Shown here piece after piece: positions 44,869 to 53,648 of a stretch of DNA of 64,000 nucleotides. This DNA comes from Yoonia sp034652275 (GTDB lineage Bacteria; Pseudomonadota; Alphaproteobacteria; Rhodobacterales; Rhodobacteraceae). Below the pieces are notes generated by a model. The model was not told the origin of the DNA. It saw nothing but the letters and a program-made list of their open reading frames with translations, and did not search any database. The translations under genes and the position numbers were made by a program. The stretch is taken from the NCBI RefSeq assembly GCF_034652275.1, contig NZ_JAXIWG010000001.1:310001-374000 (forward strand), given 5' to 3'. Numbering within the stretch: the stretch's first letter is position 1; every line of letters begins with the position of its first letter.

Positions 44869-45752
44869 GACCGTCCCCGCAGCCAGCGCCGGTTGAGCAG
44901 CACGAACACAAGGCTGATTGCCGTCACCGACAGCATCGCCACGACAGCCAGCGCCGCACCCAAGGGCGCGTTGTTCAGCGCCAGAAACTGCGTCTGGATC
45001 ATGTTCGCGATCAGCTTTCCGCCTGCCCCGCCCATCAGTTCCGGCGTCACATAATCCCCGATGGTCGGGATGAACACGATCAGCACCGCCGCAACCACAC
45101 CCGGCATCGCCAAGGGCAGCGTCACGCGGAAGAAGGTCATCACCTTGTTTTCCCCCAGATCGCGCGATGCTTCCAGCAAGGACCGGTCGATCTTTTCCAG
45201 TGCCACGAAAATCGGCAGGATGGCAAAAGGCGCAAAAGCATGGGCCAGCGTGATTATCACCGCATTGACGTTATACAGGATAAAGGTCAGCGGCTCGTCG
45301 ATCAGGCCGATGTTCAACAAACCGGTGTTGATCACACCGTTGTAGCCAAGGATCACTTTCCACAGGAAAACGCGGATCAGATAAGAGGTCCAGAAGGGAA
45401 TCGTGATCAGGAACAGCCACAGCGACTTGCGGTCGGGGCGCACGTGGAAAGACACGAAATAGGCAATCGGAAAGGCCAGAAGCACCGTCACCAGTGTCAC
45501 CACCGCCGAGACGTAAAGCGAACGCTGCAACAGCGCGCCAAAGATCGGTTCGTTGATGATGCGTTGGTAGTTGTTCAAGGTGAATGTCGTGTCGACATCC
45601 ATGAAATTCTGCGTCCAGAAGCTGAACAGGATGATCGCCCCCAAGGGGAAGGCCATCAGCAGCAGCGCATAGAAAAACGGCGGGCTGATCAATATCAGCC
45701 CACGCCCGCCCTCAGAAGATGTCAGTTTCTTGAACATGCGCCCGATCTTCAT
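44865..45752 (-). CDS. potB: polyamine-type ABC transporter permease, PotB-like
   Basis: A 295-residue permease with six hydrophobic segments and the EAA loop LEASRDLGENKVMTFFRVTLPLAMPGV. ATG 45752 (MKIGRMFKKL) is preferred; GTG 45758 is two codons earlier. The unit lacks a periplasmic binding protein: upstream lie the rpsI terminator and ribosomal genes. Substrate (polyamine or another small amine) is therefore uncertain. Confidence 0.87.
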   Translation of the reverse strand: MKIGRMFKKLTSSEGGRGLILISPPFFYALLLMAFPLGAIILFSFWTQNFMDVDTTFTLNNYQRIINEPIFGALLQRSLYVSAVVTLVTVLLAFPIAYFVSFHVRPDRKSLWLFLITIPFWTSYLIRVFLWKVILGYNGVINTGLLNIGLIDEPLTFILYNVNAVIITLAHAFAPFAILPIFVALEKIDRSLLEASRDLGENKVMTFFRVTLPLAMPGVVAAVLIVFIPTIGDYVTPELMGGAGGKLIANMIQTQFLALNNAPLGAALAVVAMLSVTAISLVFVLLNRRWLRGRS

Positions 45753-45862
45753 TGTCACGTCGGAAAGATCAATACGAAAGTCGCGTCATCACCCCGATTT
45801 GCGTCATATTTTCCGCCATTTGCCACATTTTCAGCCGGTGGCGCGCCCCTGCGGAAAAACGA

Positions 45863-45891
45863 AAAAAGGCCCGCAGGATGCAGGCCTTTTT
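45863..45891 (-). terminator. terminator of the rplM-rpsI operon
   Basis: Stem AAAAAGGCC (45863-45871) / GGCCTTTTT (45883-45891), with U tracts possible on both strands, 18 nt past the rpsI stop. Confidence 0.75.
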
Positions 45892-45908
45892 CCACGATAT
45901 CGGGCAGC

Positions 45909-46403
45909 TTAACGCTTGGAGAACTGGAAGCTCTTGCGCGCTTTCGCCTTGCCGTATTTCTTGCGTTCCACAACGCGGCTGTCGCGGGTCAGGAAGCCGG
46001 CGGCTTTCAGCGCGGGGCGCAGGGATGGATCATAAAGCTGCAGTGCCTTGGACACGCCGTGCTTGACCGCACCGGCCTGACCGGAAAGACCGCCGCCCTT
46101 GACGGTGGCAACCACGTCGAACTGACCGGCGACGCCGGCGATCGAGAATGGCTGCGCCAGAATCATCTGGAGCACGGGGCGCGCGAAATAAGTCTTCATT
46201 TCCTTGCCGTTGACGGTGACCTTGCCGGAACCGGGGCGGATCCAGACGCGGGCGACCGCATCCTTGCGCTTGCCGGTGGCATAGGACCGACCCAGCGCAT
46301 CGCGCACGGGTTCACGGGGGGCGGCGACGGGGGTTGGTGCCGCAGTTGCGACGCCTTCCGCGACCTGACCCAGCTCTTCGAGCGAATTGACTTGATCGGC
46401 CAT
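45909..46403 (-). CDS. rpsI: 30S ribosomal protein S9
   Basis: Small-subunit protein whose C-terminal tail reaches the P site. The 164-residue alphaproteobacterial form has an N-terminal extension (about 35 residues, AAPTPVAAPREPV) before the S9 core SYATGKRKDAVARVWI; it ends in the basic KARKSFQFSKR. Start overlaps the rplM stop. Confidence 0.97.
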   Translation of the reverse strand: MADQVNSLEELGQVAEGVATAAPTPVAAPREPVRDALGRSYATGKRKDAVARVWIRPGSGKVTVNGKEMKTYFARPVLQMILAQPFSIAGVAGQFDVVATVKGGGLSGQAGAVKHGVSKALQLYDPSLRPALKAAGFLTRDSRVVERKKYGKAKARKSFQFSKR

Positions 46404-46864
46404 TATGCGGTCCTCGTGTTCTTCGGGTTCATGGATTTGACATCCAGAACTTCGGGCTTTTGGGCTTCCATGCCATGTTCCGCGCCTGCGAAGATGCGCA
46501 GGTGGGTCATTTGCTGGCGGGACAGCTTGCCACCGGGCAGCATGCGCTGGACGGCTTTCTCGATGACGCGCTCGGGGTGCTTGCCTTCGAGGATCTCGGC
46601 CTTGGTCTTGGACTTGATCCCGCCGGGGTGGCCGGTGTGCCAGTAATAACGCTCGTCGCGCTTGTTACCGGTCATCTGGATTTTCTCGGCGTTGATCACG
46701 ATCACGTTGTCGCCCATATCCATGTGCGGTGTGAAGGATGGCTTGTGCTTGCCGCGCAAGCGCATGGCGATGATCGAGGCAAGACGGCCCAGAACAACGC
46801 CTTCAGCGTCGATCAGGATCCATTTCTTGTCGATATCCGCCGGGGTAGCGGTAAAGGTTTTCAT
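46403..46864 (-). CDS. rplM: 50S ribosomal protein L13
   Basis: Early-assembly large-subunit protein, 153 residues. Core motifs include KKWILIDAEGVVLGRLAS, GDNVIVINAEKI and RMLPGGKLSRQQMTHLRIFAG. First gene of the rplM-rpsI operon, with a good promoter about 60 bp upstream. Confidence 0.97.
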   Translation of the reverse strand: MKTFTATPADIDKKWILIDAEGVVLGRLASIIAMRLRGKHKPSFTPHMDMGDNVIVINAEKIQMTGNKRDERYYWHTGHPGGIKSKTKAEILEGKHPERVIEKAVQRMLPGGKLSRQQMTHLRIFAGAEHGMEAQKPEVLDVKSMNPKNTRTA

Positions 46865-46917
46865 ATCTCACCAGAAGGTTTGTGGTGGCGCAACGCCACG
46901 GTCATTCGGATAGGTGG

Positions 46918-46945
46918 CTTATAAGCGCCATAAAATGCACGTCAA
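46918..46945 (-). promoter_or_regulatory. predicted rplM-rpsI promoter
   Basis: Minus-strand -35 TTGACG (46940-46945) and -10 TATAAG (46918-46923), 16-nt spacer. The TTGACG hexamer is typical of strong alphaproteobacterial ribosomal promoters. Confidence 0.6.
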
Positions 46946-47015
46946 GCGGGGTTGTTCCAAATTAAACATTCAAAAACAATAACTTGCAAATTAGGTATTA
47001 TTATACCCCACAAAT

Positions 47016-48440
47016 CTACACCGAAATCCGCTGTGGCGGATGGGCCAAAAGATCACGCAGCACATGCATCGCGTCCACAAAGGTCTGATGCGGCACCAGT
47101 CCGTTCACCGCAATGCGCACCGCATGGACGCTGCGCCCGTCGCGCAGGGCAAAATCATCGGCGGATTTGATGAGCACGCCTGCGGCATCGGCCGCTTGCA
47201 GAAATTCCCCGCTGCGCCAGCCCAAAGGCAGTTCCAGCCAGAGAAACGGCACGTCCTCGGACCAGTTGAGCTTGTACATGCCCAGCACATTGACGGCGGC
47301 CCTGATATCTTGTGCGATCCGGTCCCTCACCCCGTCCAGCACAGCGTCGATCCCGGGTTGGGCAAGGATATGGGCATAAAGATCGGTCATCAACCGCGTC
47401 ACCCCAAAAGAACTGAAGGTCGCGGTACGCACCAGCGCCGATGTCCACCCCTGCGGGGCCAGCGCAAACCCGATCCGCAACGCCGCCGAGATGGACTTCG
47501 CCGGCGAAACCACATGCCAGCCCAGATCGGGCAGCAAGGCGCGATAGCTAGGCCCGATATGTGCCGAGCGCATTAGCCGGTAACAATCGTCATCCAGCAC
47601 ATGCACGCCATACCGCTGAGCGATCTGCGCGATCTGGGTCCGGCGTGCGGGGGTCGTGTGCCGCACCGTCGGGTTGCAGACCTCGGACGAGGTGCAAAAG
47701 ACCTGCACGCTCTGCGACTTGATCAAAGCCTCAAAGGCCGCAGGGTCAGGCCCCTCCGCATCCCAAGGCACGCCCACCACATCGGCACGGCACATCGCAG
47801 CGGCATAGCGAAAGCCACCGTAGCTCAGCGCATCAACCGCCACGACAGGGCGCGCGCCATGCAGGATGGTCTGCAGGATCATCACGACAGCGCTTTGCCC
47901 GCCGTGGGCCGTGACGATATCGTCCACCGTAAAGGCGCCGATCCGCTCGACGCCCAGATAAGCTGCCACGGCCCTGCGCGCGGCCAGATCGGTCTGCCTG
48001 TCGGGATAACGCAGCAGATGTTCGGTCGGCATGCTGTCGGCAAGATAGTGCATCGCCTCGCGGATCATCTGCCCCTGCCCCATATCCGGCATCTTGGGGC
48101 TCAGCAGATGCGCCACATCGGCGGCATGTGACATGCGGTCATCGGCCGCCAGAATCGCAGGGCTGGCAGGGCGCAGGCTGCGCTGTGCGCTCGCCACAAA
48201 AGTGCCGCGCCCGACGACCGCGATCAGGCGGCCTTCTTCGGTCAGCAGCTGATAGGCACGCGCGACGGTCCCGGGTGTCACGCCGATCTGATAGGCCAGA
48301 TCACGCACGGGGGGCAGTTTGGCCTCCGGTGCCAATTGTCCCGATAGGATTGCTTCACGGACCGCCTGTGCCAGCGCTTTGAATTTCGATTTCCCTGCGA
48401 GGCCAAGCGGTGATTTGAAAATTGTATCCGATACAATCAT
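47016..48440 (-). CDS. MocR-type regulator (GntR helix-turn-helix plus aminotransferase domain)
   Basis: A 474-residue fusion. Residues 15-85 are a GntR winged helix (LSGQLAPEAKLPPVRDLAYQIGVTPGTVARAYQLL); the rest is a fold-type I aminotransferase domain with the PLP lysine in VSPAKSISAALRIGFAL. Such proteins bind PLP plus an amino compound and act as regulators. It is divergent from the DUF1127 gene; operator-like ATTGTATC palindromes lie between them and directly after its own start codon, which predicts autoregulation by roadblock. Confidence 0.88.
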   Translation of the reverse strand: MIVSDTIFKSPLGLAGKSKFKALAQAVREAILSGQLAPEAKLPPVRDLAYQIGVTPGTVARAYQLLTEEGRLIAVVGRGTFVASAQRSLRPASPAILAADDRMSHAADVAHLLSPKMPDMGQGQMIREAMHYLADSMPTEHLLRYPDRQTDLAARRAVAAYLGVERIGAFTVDDIVTAHGGQSAVVMILQTILHGARPVVAVDALSYGGFRYAAAMCRADVVGVPWDAEGPDPAAFEALIKSQSVQVFCTSSEVCNPTVRHTTPARRTQIAQIAQRYGVHVLDDDCYRLMRSAHIGPSYRALLPDLGWHVVSPAKSISAALRIGFALAPQGWTSALVRTATFSSFGVTRLMTDLYAHILAQPGIDAVLDGVRDRIAQDIRAAVNVLGMYKLNWSEDVPFLWLELPLGWRSGEFLQAADAAGVLIKSADDFALRDGRSVHAVRIAVNGLVPHQTFVDAMHVLRDLLAHPPQRISV

Positions 48441-48511
48441 TTCATGGACCTTTCGTTGGCGCGTATTGTATCGTTTCCTTGTAACGTACAGCTATATTGT
48501 GTCAATACAAT
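48421..48511. promoter_or_regulatory. ATTGTATC operator cluster for the MocR regulator
   Basis: Perfect 17-nt palindrome ATTGTATC-C-GATACAAT (48421-48437), a single half-site ATTGTATC (48465-48472), and an imperfect palindrome ATTGTGTC/AATACAAT (48496-48511). The first covers codons 2-7 of the mocR-type gene; the last lies 17 bp before the DUF1127 start. Confidence 0.65.
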
Positions 48512-48527
48512 ATGAAAGGATTGTCCC

Positions 48528-48755
48528 ATGTCATACACGATCCAGCCAATGCAAATCGCGGTGCTGACCAGCCAGTCCCATGTGCCGGTCATGGCCGGAC
48601 TGGCCTTGCGTTTCGCGGTGATCGTGACCACATGGGACCTGCGCCGGAGGACGCGTGTACATTTGCGCGACCTGCCGCCGCATCTTCTGCGCGATATTGG
48701 CCTGGACCACCCCGCGGCGATGGCCGAAGTGTCCAAGCCTTTCTGGCGGGCCTGA
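48528..48755 (+). CDS. DUF1127 small protein
   Basis: A 75-residue protein whose C-terminal half is the DUF1127 (YjiS-like) arginine-rich module: TRVHLRDLPPHLLRDIGLDH. In alphaproteobacteria such proteins bind RNA or affect stress, phosphate and lifestyle switching. It is transcribed away from the MocR gene, with operators upstream and a strong terminator after it, so it is a stand-alone regulated unit. GAAAGGA lies about 7 nt before the ATG. Confidence 0.85.
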   Translation: MSYTIQPMQIAVLTSQSHVPVMAGLALRFAVIVTTWDLRRRTRVHLRDLPPHLLRDIGLDHPAAMAEVSKPFWRA

Positions 48756-48776
48756 CACCCCCGCCTCTTCCTGACT

Positions 48777-48801
48777 GGGCCGGGGGTTCCCGGCCCATTT
48801 T
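48777..48801 (+). terminator. intrinsic terminator after the DUF1127 gene
   Basis: 8-bp GC stem GGGCCGGG (48777-48784) / CCCGGCCC (48789-48796), loop GGTT, then ATTTTT. Confidence 0.85.
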
Positions 48802-49221
48802 TCATGTAGGCGGGATCGCATAGGTCAGGCTGGCGCGCGCCACGGGGGCCGCCTGCCCCGCGCTAAAGATCAACGCATCCGTCACGGCGAGCGCACGGCC
48901 CAGTTTCAGCAACCGCGCCTCGCAGACCAGCATCTGGCCCGCGGCGGGCTTGCGCATGAAGTCGATGCTGCAATTGGTGGTGACCGCCAGCGCCTTGGGC
49001 CCGATATTGGCAAGGATGATCAGATAGGCGGTCACATCCGCCAGCGCGAACATCGCAGGGCCAGAAACCGTGCCGCCCGGGCGCAGGTGACGGTCCGCGA
49101 CAGGCATCTGCACCGTGATCCGGTCCGCTGACAGGTCGGAAATGATGAAATCGCCCTGCACCTGCGGAAAGGCTGTTTCCAGAAACCCGTGCAGATCGGC
49201 GGCATCCATTTTTAGCGTCAT
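48802..49221 (-). CDS. PaaI-family hotdog thioesterase
   Basis: A 139-residue acyl-CoA thioesterase-like protein of the hotdog fold. Motifs: RPGGTVSGPAMFALADVTAYL (hotdog helix) and CSIDFMRKPAAGQMLVCEARLLKLGR. Start ATG 49221 has GAGGGGAAG just upstream; the open frame extends further back but only as antisense to the crotonase gene. Divergent from that gene, so both may act on CoA esters. Confidence 0.85.
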   Translation of the reverse strand: MTLKMDAADLHGFLETAFPQVQGDFIISDLSADRITVQMPVADRHLRPGGTVSGPAMFALADVTAYLIILANIGPKALAVTTNCSIDFMRKPAAGQMLVCEARLLKLGRALAVTDALIFSAGQAAPVARASLTYAIPPT

Positions 49222-49281
49222 CACTTCCCCTCGCACCCATGCTCGCCTAGCATGAAGCCACACATGACAAAGGACAAGCCG

Positions 49282-50073
49282 ATGGACATCCTGCTGCGCC
49301 AAGACCGCGACCATATCGCCCATCTGACGCTGAACGCACCCGACAGGCTCAACGCGCTCTCTGACGCGATGCTGGCGGCGCTGCATGGCACGCTGGACCA
49401 GATCGCCGATGACACCGAGGTCCGCGCGGTCGTCATCGCGGGCCATGGCAAGGCCTTTTGCGCAGGCCACGATCTGCGCGAGATGCAGGCAGGGCGGCAG
49501 GCCGCCGATGGCGGGGCCGCCTATTTCGCCGATCTCTTCGCGCGCTGTGCGGCTGTGATGCAGCGGATTCAGTCGATGCCGCAGCCTGTCATCGCGCAGG
49601 TCCATGGTATTGCCACCGCCGCCGGCTGCCAGCTTGTCGCGACCTGTGACCTCGCCGTTGCGGCGGATGACACGCGCTTTGGCGTTAATGGCGTCAATAT
49701 CGGGCTGTTCTGTTCCACCCCGATGGTCGCGCTCACCCGCAACATCCCCCGCAAAGCCGCGTTCGAAATGCTGTCGACAGGCCGCTTCATCCATGCAGAT
49801 GAGGCCACCCGCCTTGGTCTCATCAACCGTGCGGTGCCTTTGGCAAAACTCGCTGACGAAACCCGCGCCCTTGCGCAATCCATCGCTGCCAAACTGCCCG
49901 TCGCGGTCAAGATCGGCAAATCCGCCTTCTACGATCAGGCGCAACTGACCACGGCCGAGGCCTACGCCTATACCAGCGCCGTGATGGTGGAGAACATGAT
50001 GGTCCGTGACACCGACGAAGGCATCACGGCCTTCCTCGAAAAGCGCGCGCCCGACTGGTCATCTTCAGAGTAA
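49282..50073 (+). CDS. enoyl-CoA hydratase family protein, ECHDC3-like
   Basis: Crotonase-fold protein of 263 residues. The oxyanion-hole segments AFCAGHDLREMQAG and GIATAAGCQLVATCDLAVA are present, but the two catalytic glutamates of enoyl-CoA hydratase are replaced: Gln at the GCQL position (normally GCEL) and Asn-Gly-Val-Asn where PE is expected. The block VNIGLFCSTPMVALTR matches the ECHDC3 subgroup. The reaction is therefore unknown and ordinary hydratase activity is doubtful. Start 49282 has AAAGGA 8 nt upstream. Confidence 0.85.
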   Translation: MDILLRQDRDHIAHLTLNAPDRLNALSDAMLAALHGTLDQIADDTEVRAVVIAGHGKAFCAGHDLREMQAGRQAADGGAAYFADLFARCAAVMQRIQSMPQPVIAQVHGIATAAGCQLVATCDLAVAADDTRFGVNGVNIGLFCSTPMVALTRNIPRKAAFEMLSTGRFIHADEATRLGLINRAVPLAKLADETRALAQSIAAKLPVAVKIGKSAFYDQAQLTTAEAYAYTSAVMVENMMVRDTDEGITAFLEKRAPDWSSSE

Positions 50074-50100
50074 AAATATCCCCGCCGGAGGCATAAAAGT
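50071..50100. repeat. convergent-junction repeat, copy 5
   Basis: AAATATCCCCGCCGGAGGC followed by ATAAAAG, filling the 28-bp gap between the crotonase gene and the M32 carboxypeptidase gene. Confidence 0.55.
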
Positions 50101-50101
50101 T

Positions 50102-51574
50102 CTAGAGCCCGTATATCCCCGAAAACTTTGCCTCCAGATAGTCGAGCAACGGCCCCTCATGTGGCGCAAATCCGGCGGCATGGGTGATCGTCTCGACTGG
50201 TGTGCGCAGGCCGCCGAACTGTTGCAGATTGCTGCGCAGCCAGCCTGTCGCGCGTGACGTATCCCCGCGCGCCAGATCATCGTCCAGATCGGGCACCGCC
50301 GCGCGCAGGGCCTGATGCAGGCAGCCCGCATAGACATTGCCCAAGGTGTAGGTCGGGAAATAGCCGAACAGCCCTTCGGACCAATGCACATCCTGCAAGA
50401 CGCCGTTGGACGGCCGGTCCACTGCGAAACCGAAATCGGCGGCAAAGCGGTCGTTCCACGCGCATTCCAGATCGTTCACCGCCAGATCACCTGACACCAG
50501 CGCGCGTTCCAGATCGAAACGCAGCAGCACATGCAGGTTATACTGCAATTCATCGGCTTCGGTGCGGATGAAGCCATCGCTGACGCGGTTGACGCAGGCG
50601 TAGAACGCATCCTCATCCGCGATGCCGAAATCCCCGAACGCATCCCGCATCTGCCCGTAAAGCCAGCCGGTGAAGGCGCGACTGCGGCCAAGCTGGTTTT
50701 CGTAAATCCGGCTCTGGCTTTCATGCACGCCCATCGATACGCCCGCCCCCAGCGGTGTCAGCAGATGCGCACGGTCGATCCCCTGTTCATAGGCGGCATG
50801 GCCGACCTCGTGGATCGTGGAATAGAAACAGTTGAACGGATCGGCGGGGTTGGTGCGCGTCGTGATCCGCACATCAAGGCCGGAACCCGACGAGAACGGA
50901 TGCACCGCCTTGTCGATCCGGCCCGTGTCCAGATCATAGCCGAAGGCCAGCGCAAGCTTGGTCGACAGCGCAAGCTGCGCTGTCTCGTCGAACAAGCCGC
51001 TCAGCGCGGGCGGCTTGGGCTGGTCCAGCACGGCGGCGCGCAGGTCCACCAAGCGCGGGCGCAATGCGGCGAACATCGCACTCAGGCTCGCCCCCGTTGC
51101 GCCGGGTTCGTAGTCATCGAGCAGCGCATCATACGGGTCGGCATTGCCCGCGATGGCGGCAGCCTCTTCACGGCGCAAATCAAGCACCTGTTGCAACACA
51201 GGCAAAAACGCCGCGACATCCTCTTCCGCGCGGGCCTTGGCCCAGATGCGATGCGCGCGCGACGTGGTCTGCGCCAGCGCGGTGGCCAGCCGTGCCGGCA
51301 CCTTGGTCGCGCGGTCGAAACTGCGCCGGATATGGCGCAGGTTGGCGGCAGCGACATCGTCCGCCGCCTCGGCCTTTTCCAGCCAGTCACCCACACGCGG
51401 GTCCGTGCGGCGGGCGTGCAGGATGCTGGCCATCGCGCCATGTTCCTCGGCGCGCTGCGGGCCCGCGCCATCGGGCATCATGGTTTCCTGATCCCATCCC
51501 AAACGGCCCGCGACCTGCGCCAGCGCCTCGGTGTCACGCTGGAAGGCCATCAATTCGGAATAGGCGGTCATCAT
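50102..51574 (-). CDS. M32-family metallocarboxypeptidase
   Basis: Zinc carboxypeptidase (Taq/Pfu type) of 490 residues that removes C-terminal amino acids from peptides. The active-site HExxH is in STIHEVGHAAYEQG, with the family's ITTRTNP, GVHESQSRIYEN and the late HWSEGLFGYFPTYTLGN. ATG 51574 overlaps the ctaA stop by 4 nt, placing it downstream of ctaA in one unit. Confidence 0.92.
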   Translation of the reverse strand: MMTAYSELMAFQRDTEALAQVAGRLGWDQETMMPDGAGPQRAEEHGAMASILHARRTDPRVGDWLEKAEAADDVAAANLRHIRRSFDRATKVPARLATALAQTTSRAHRIWAKARAEEDVAAFLPVLQQVLDLRREEAAAIAGNADPYDALLDDYEPGATGASLSAMFAALRPRLVDLRAAVLDQPKPPALSGLFDETAQLALSTKLALAFGYDLDTGRIDKAVHPFSSGSGLDVRITTRTNPADPFNCFYSTIHEVGHAAYEQGIDRAHLLTPLGAGVSMGVHESQSRIYENQLGRSRAFTGWLYGQMRDAFGDFGIADEDAFYACVNRVSDGFIRTEADELQYNLHVLLRFDLERALVSGDLAVNDLECAWNDRFAADFGFAVDRPSNGVLQDVHWSEGLFGYFPTYTLGNVYAGCLHQALRAAVPDLDDDLARGDTSRATGWLRSNLQQFGGLRTPVETITHAAGFAPHEGPLLDYLEAKFSGIYGL

Positions 51575-52707
51575 GCAGTCCTCACGGATTGGGCTTTGGG
51601 ATAGCGCGCCATGAACCGCGCGCGCAGGATCGTGGCCCAGAGGATCACGGCCAGAAATTGATGTGTGATCGCCAGATGCACGGGGGCCGAATAAATCACC
51701 GTCACGATCCCCAGCACGACCTGCAGCGCCATCACCGCCATCATCATGTTGAAGGACGCCCGGATATAGCGGTTGGCCGATTTGCGCGCGATCCACCAGA
51801 TCACCAGTGCCCCCGCAAACAGGATATAGCCCGCCATCCGGTGCATGAACTGCACCAGCCCCGCATCCTCGAAGAAATTGCGCCAGACAGGGTCAAGGCT
51901 GAAAGGGTCCGGCGGAAAGAATCCGCCCGCCATCAGCGGCCAGTCCGGAAAGGCGCGGCCCGCGTCGATGCCAGCGACCAGCGCGCCCAGCAGAATCTGC
52001 ACGAAGGCCAGCCCCACCAGCACGCCGCCCCATTTCGCCAGCCGCGCATCGCCCGACCGGCGCGCCTGTAACAGGTCAGCTGACGGGCGGCCCAGCAGAT
52101 AGACATACCATGCGATGAAGCCGAAGATCACAAAAGCCAGCCCCAGATGCGTGGCAAGGCGGTAGGACGCAACGCTCAACATGCCTTCCTGCAGGCCGGA
52201 TGCGACCATCCACCAGCCGATCGCCCCCTGCAAACCACCCAAGGCGCCAAGGAACAACAGCCGCCCCGTCCAGCCCGCGGGGATCTGGCGGCGCAGCAGG
52301 AAATAAAGGAACCCCAAAGCCCAGACGAGACCGATGAACCGGCCCAATTGCCGGTGGCCCCATTCCCAGTAATAAATGACCTTGAATTCATCCATGCTCA
52401 TACCGCGATTCATCAGCTGGTACTGCGGGATCTGGCGGTATTTGTCGAATTCGGCCTCCCAGGCTTCGGCCGACAGCGGCGGCAAGGCCCCTGTCACCGG
52501 CGCCCATTCGGTGATCGACAGGCCACTGTCCGTCAGTCGCGTCAACCCGCCCACCGCAATCATGATGACGACCAGCGCGAACAGCGACATGAGCCACGCT
52601 CTGATCGCCAGCCGTGCACCTTGGCCCGCACGGGCGATGCCACCCGGTGTTGCGGTCTGTTTGGGGCTGTCGCCGACCTCTTCGAAAATGCTGCGCTTGG
52701 TTGCCAT
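51571..52707 (-). CDS. ctaA: haem A synthase (COX15/CtaA)
   Basis: Converts haem O to haem A for aa3-type cytochrome oxidase. A 378-residue membrane protein with about eight helices and the paired histidines in EWGHRQLGR, ATHLGLAF, MHRMAGY and ITHQF. Start ATG 52707 is set by GGAG 6 nt upstream; 18 further codons in frame are not needed. Neighbouring oxidase genes are absent. Confidence 0.95.
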   Translation of the reverse strand: MATKRSIFEEVGDSPKQTATPGGIARAGQGARLAIRAWLMSLFALVVIMIAVGGLTRLTDSGLSITEWAPVTGALPPLSAEAWEAEFDKYRQIPQYQLMNRGMSMDEFKVIYYWEWGHRQLGRFIGLVWALGFLYFLLRRQIPAGWTGRLLFLGALGGLQGAIGWWMVASGLQEGMLSVASYRLATHLGLAFVIFGFIAWYVYLLGRPSADLLQARRSGDARLAKWGGVLVGLAFVQILLGALVAGIDAGRAFPDWPLMAGGFFPPDPFSLDPVWRNFFEDAGLVQFMHRMAGYILFAGALVIWWIARKSANRYIRASFNMMMAVMALQVVLGIVTVIYSAPVHLAITHQFLAVILWATILRARFMARYPKAQSVRTA

Positions 52708-52782
52708 GGCCGTCTCCGTCTTGTTGCGGCGGAACCTAGGTCCGGCACGCCGCAAGCGCAAGCGTCAGGGTGCCACAGGGCG

Positions 52783-53523
52783 TCAGCCGCGGTCTTTCCA
52801 GCGCACCATCTGGCGCAGGATTCCGTGCAGCATCTGGACATCCGCACGCGTCAGCGGCATCCGCGACCACAGGTTGCGCAGGTTCATCTGCATATTCGCG
52901 GCCTTGTGGTCGGGGAAAAAGAACCCTGCCTCGTCGAGGCGGTCCTGATAATGATCAGCCAGTTTCTCGATCTCGATCTGGGTCGCCCAATCGCCCGGTG
53001 CATCATGGCGCAAAGGCACAACCTCGGTTGCAACCCGCCGCCATTCATAGCCGAGCAACAAGACGCATTGCGCAAGGTTCAGCGACGGAAAGTCCGGGTT
53101 CACCGGCACGGATATAATGGCATTGGCGCGCGCGATATCGTCGTTTTCCATGCCCGCGCGTTCGGGGCCGAACATGACGGCCACCTTGCCGCCTGCAGCG
53201 ATGCGCGCATGGGCGTCCTGCATCGCGGCCTCGGGCGACATGACCGGCTTGGTCAATCCGCGCGGACGGGCGGTTGTCGCATAGACGAAATCGCAATCGG
53301 CAATCGCGGCGGCCGTATCATCGAACAGTTGCGCCTCATCGAGCAAACGGCCCGCCCCGCTTGCCATGGCGACAGCGCGCTGGTTGGGCCAGCCGTCGCG
53401 CGGGGCGATCACGCGCATCCGGTCCAGCCCGAAATTCCACATGCCGCGCGCGGCGGCCCCGATGTTTTCGCCCATCTGCGGACGGATCAGGACAAAAGCG
53501 GGCTGCGGGGTCGTCACGGGCAT
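52783..53523 (-). CDS. trmJ: tRNA (cytidine/uridine-2'-O-)-methyltransferase TrmJ-like
   Basis: SPOUT-class methyltransferase of 246 residues. Motifs: RPQMGENIGAAARGMWNFGL, MFGPERAGMENDDIARA and NPDFPSLNLAQCVLLLGYE (the trefoil knot with the SAM site), plus a C-terminal helical extension (LTRADVQMLHGILRQM) typical of TrmJ, which modifies position 32 of tRNA. Start 53523 has AAGGAG 6 nt upstream. Divergent from the ThiE-like gene. Confidence 0.88.
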   Translation of the reverse strand: MPVTTPQPAFVLIRPQMGENIGAAARGMWNFGLDRMRVIAPRDGWPNQRAVAMASGAGRLLDEAQLFDDTAAAIADCDFVYATTARPRGLTKPVMSPEAAMQDAHARIAAGGKVAVMFGPERAGMENDDIARANAIISVPVNPDFPSLNLAQCVLLLGYEWRRVATEVVPLRHDAPGDWATQIEIEKLADHYQDRLDEAGFFFPDHKAANMQMNLRNLWSRMPLTRADVQMLHGILRQMVRWKDRG

Positions 53524-53648
53524 CAGGGCTCCTTGGATGAAACTGCGCCCTGTTACGCCGCCCCCCGCGCCAAGGCAAGCAAGGCATGGCCAAAGCGTGC
53601 GATCCCCGCTAGATACGGGCGAACCTTTCCCAGACCGGACCAACCCAG

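Noticed and set aside
53524..53648. TPP riboswitch before the ThiE-like gene
   Set aside because: The gap is short and lacks the conserved THI-box sequence.
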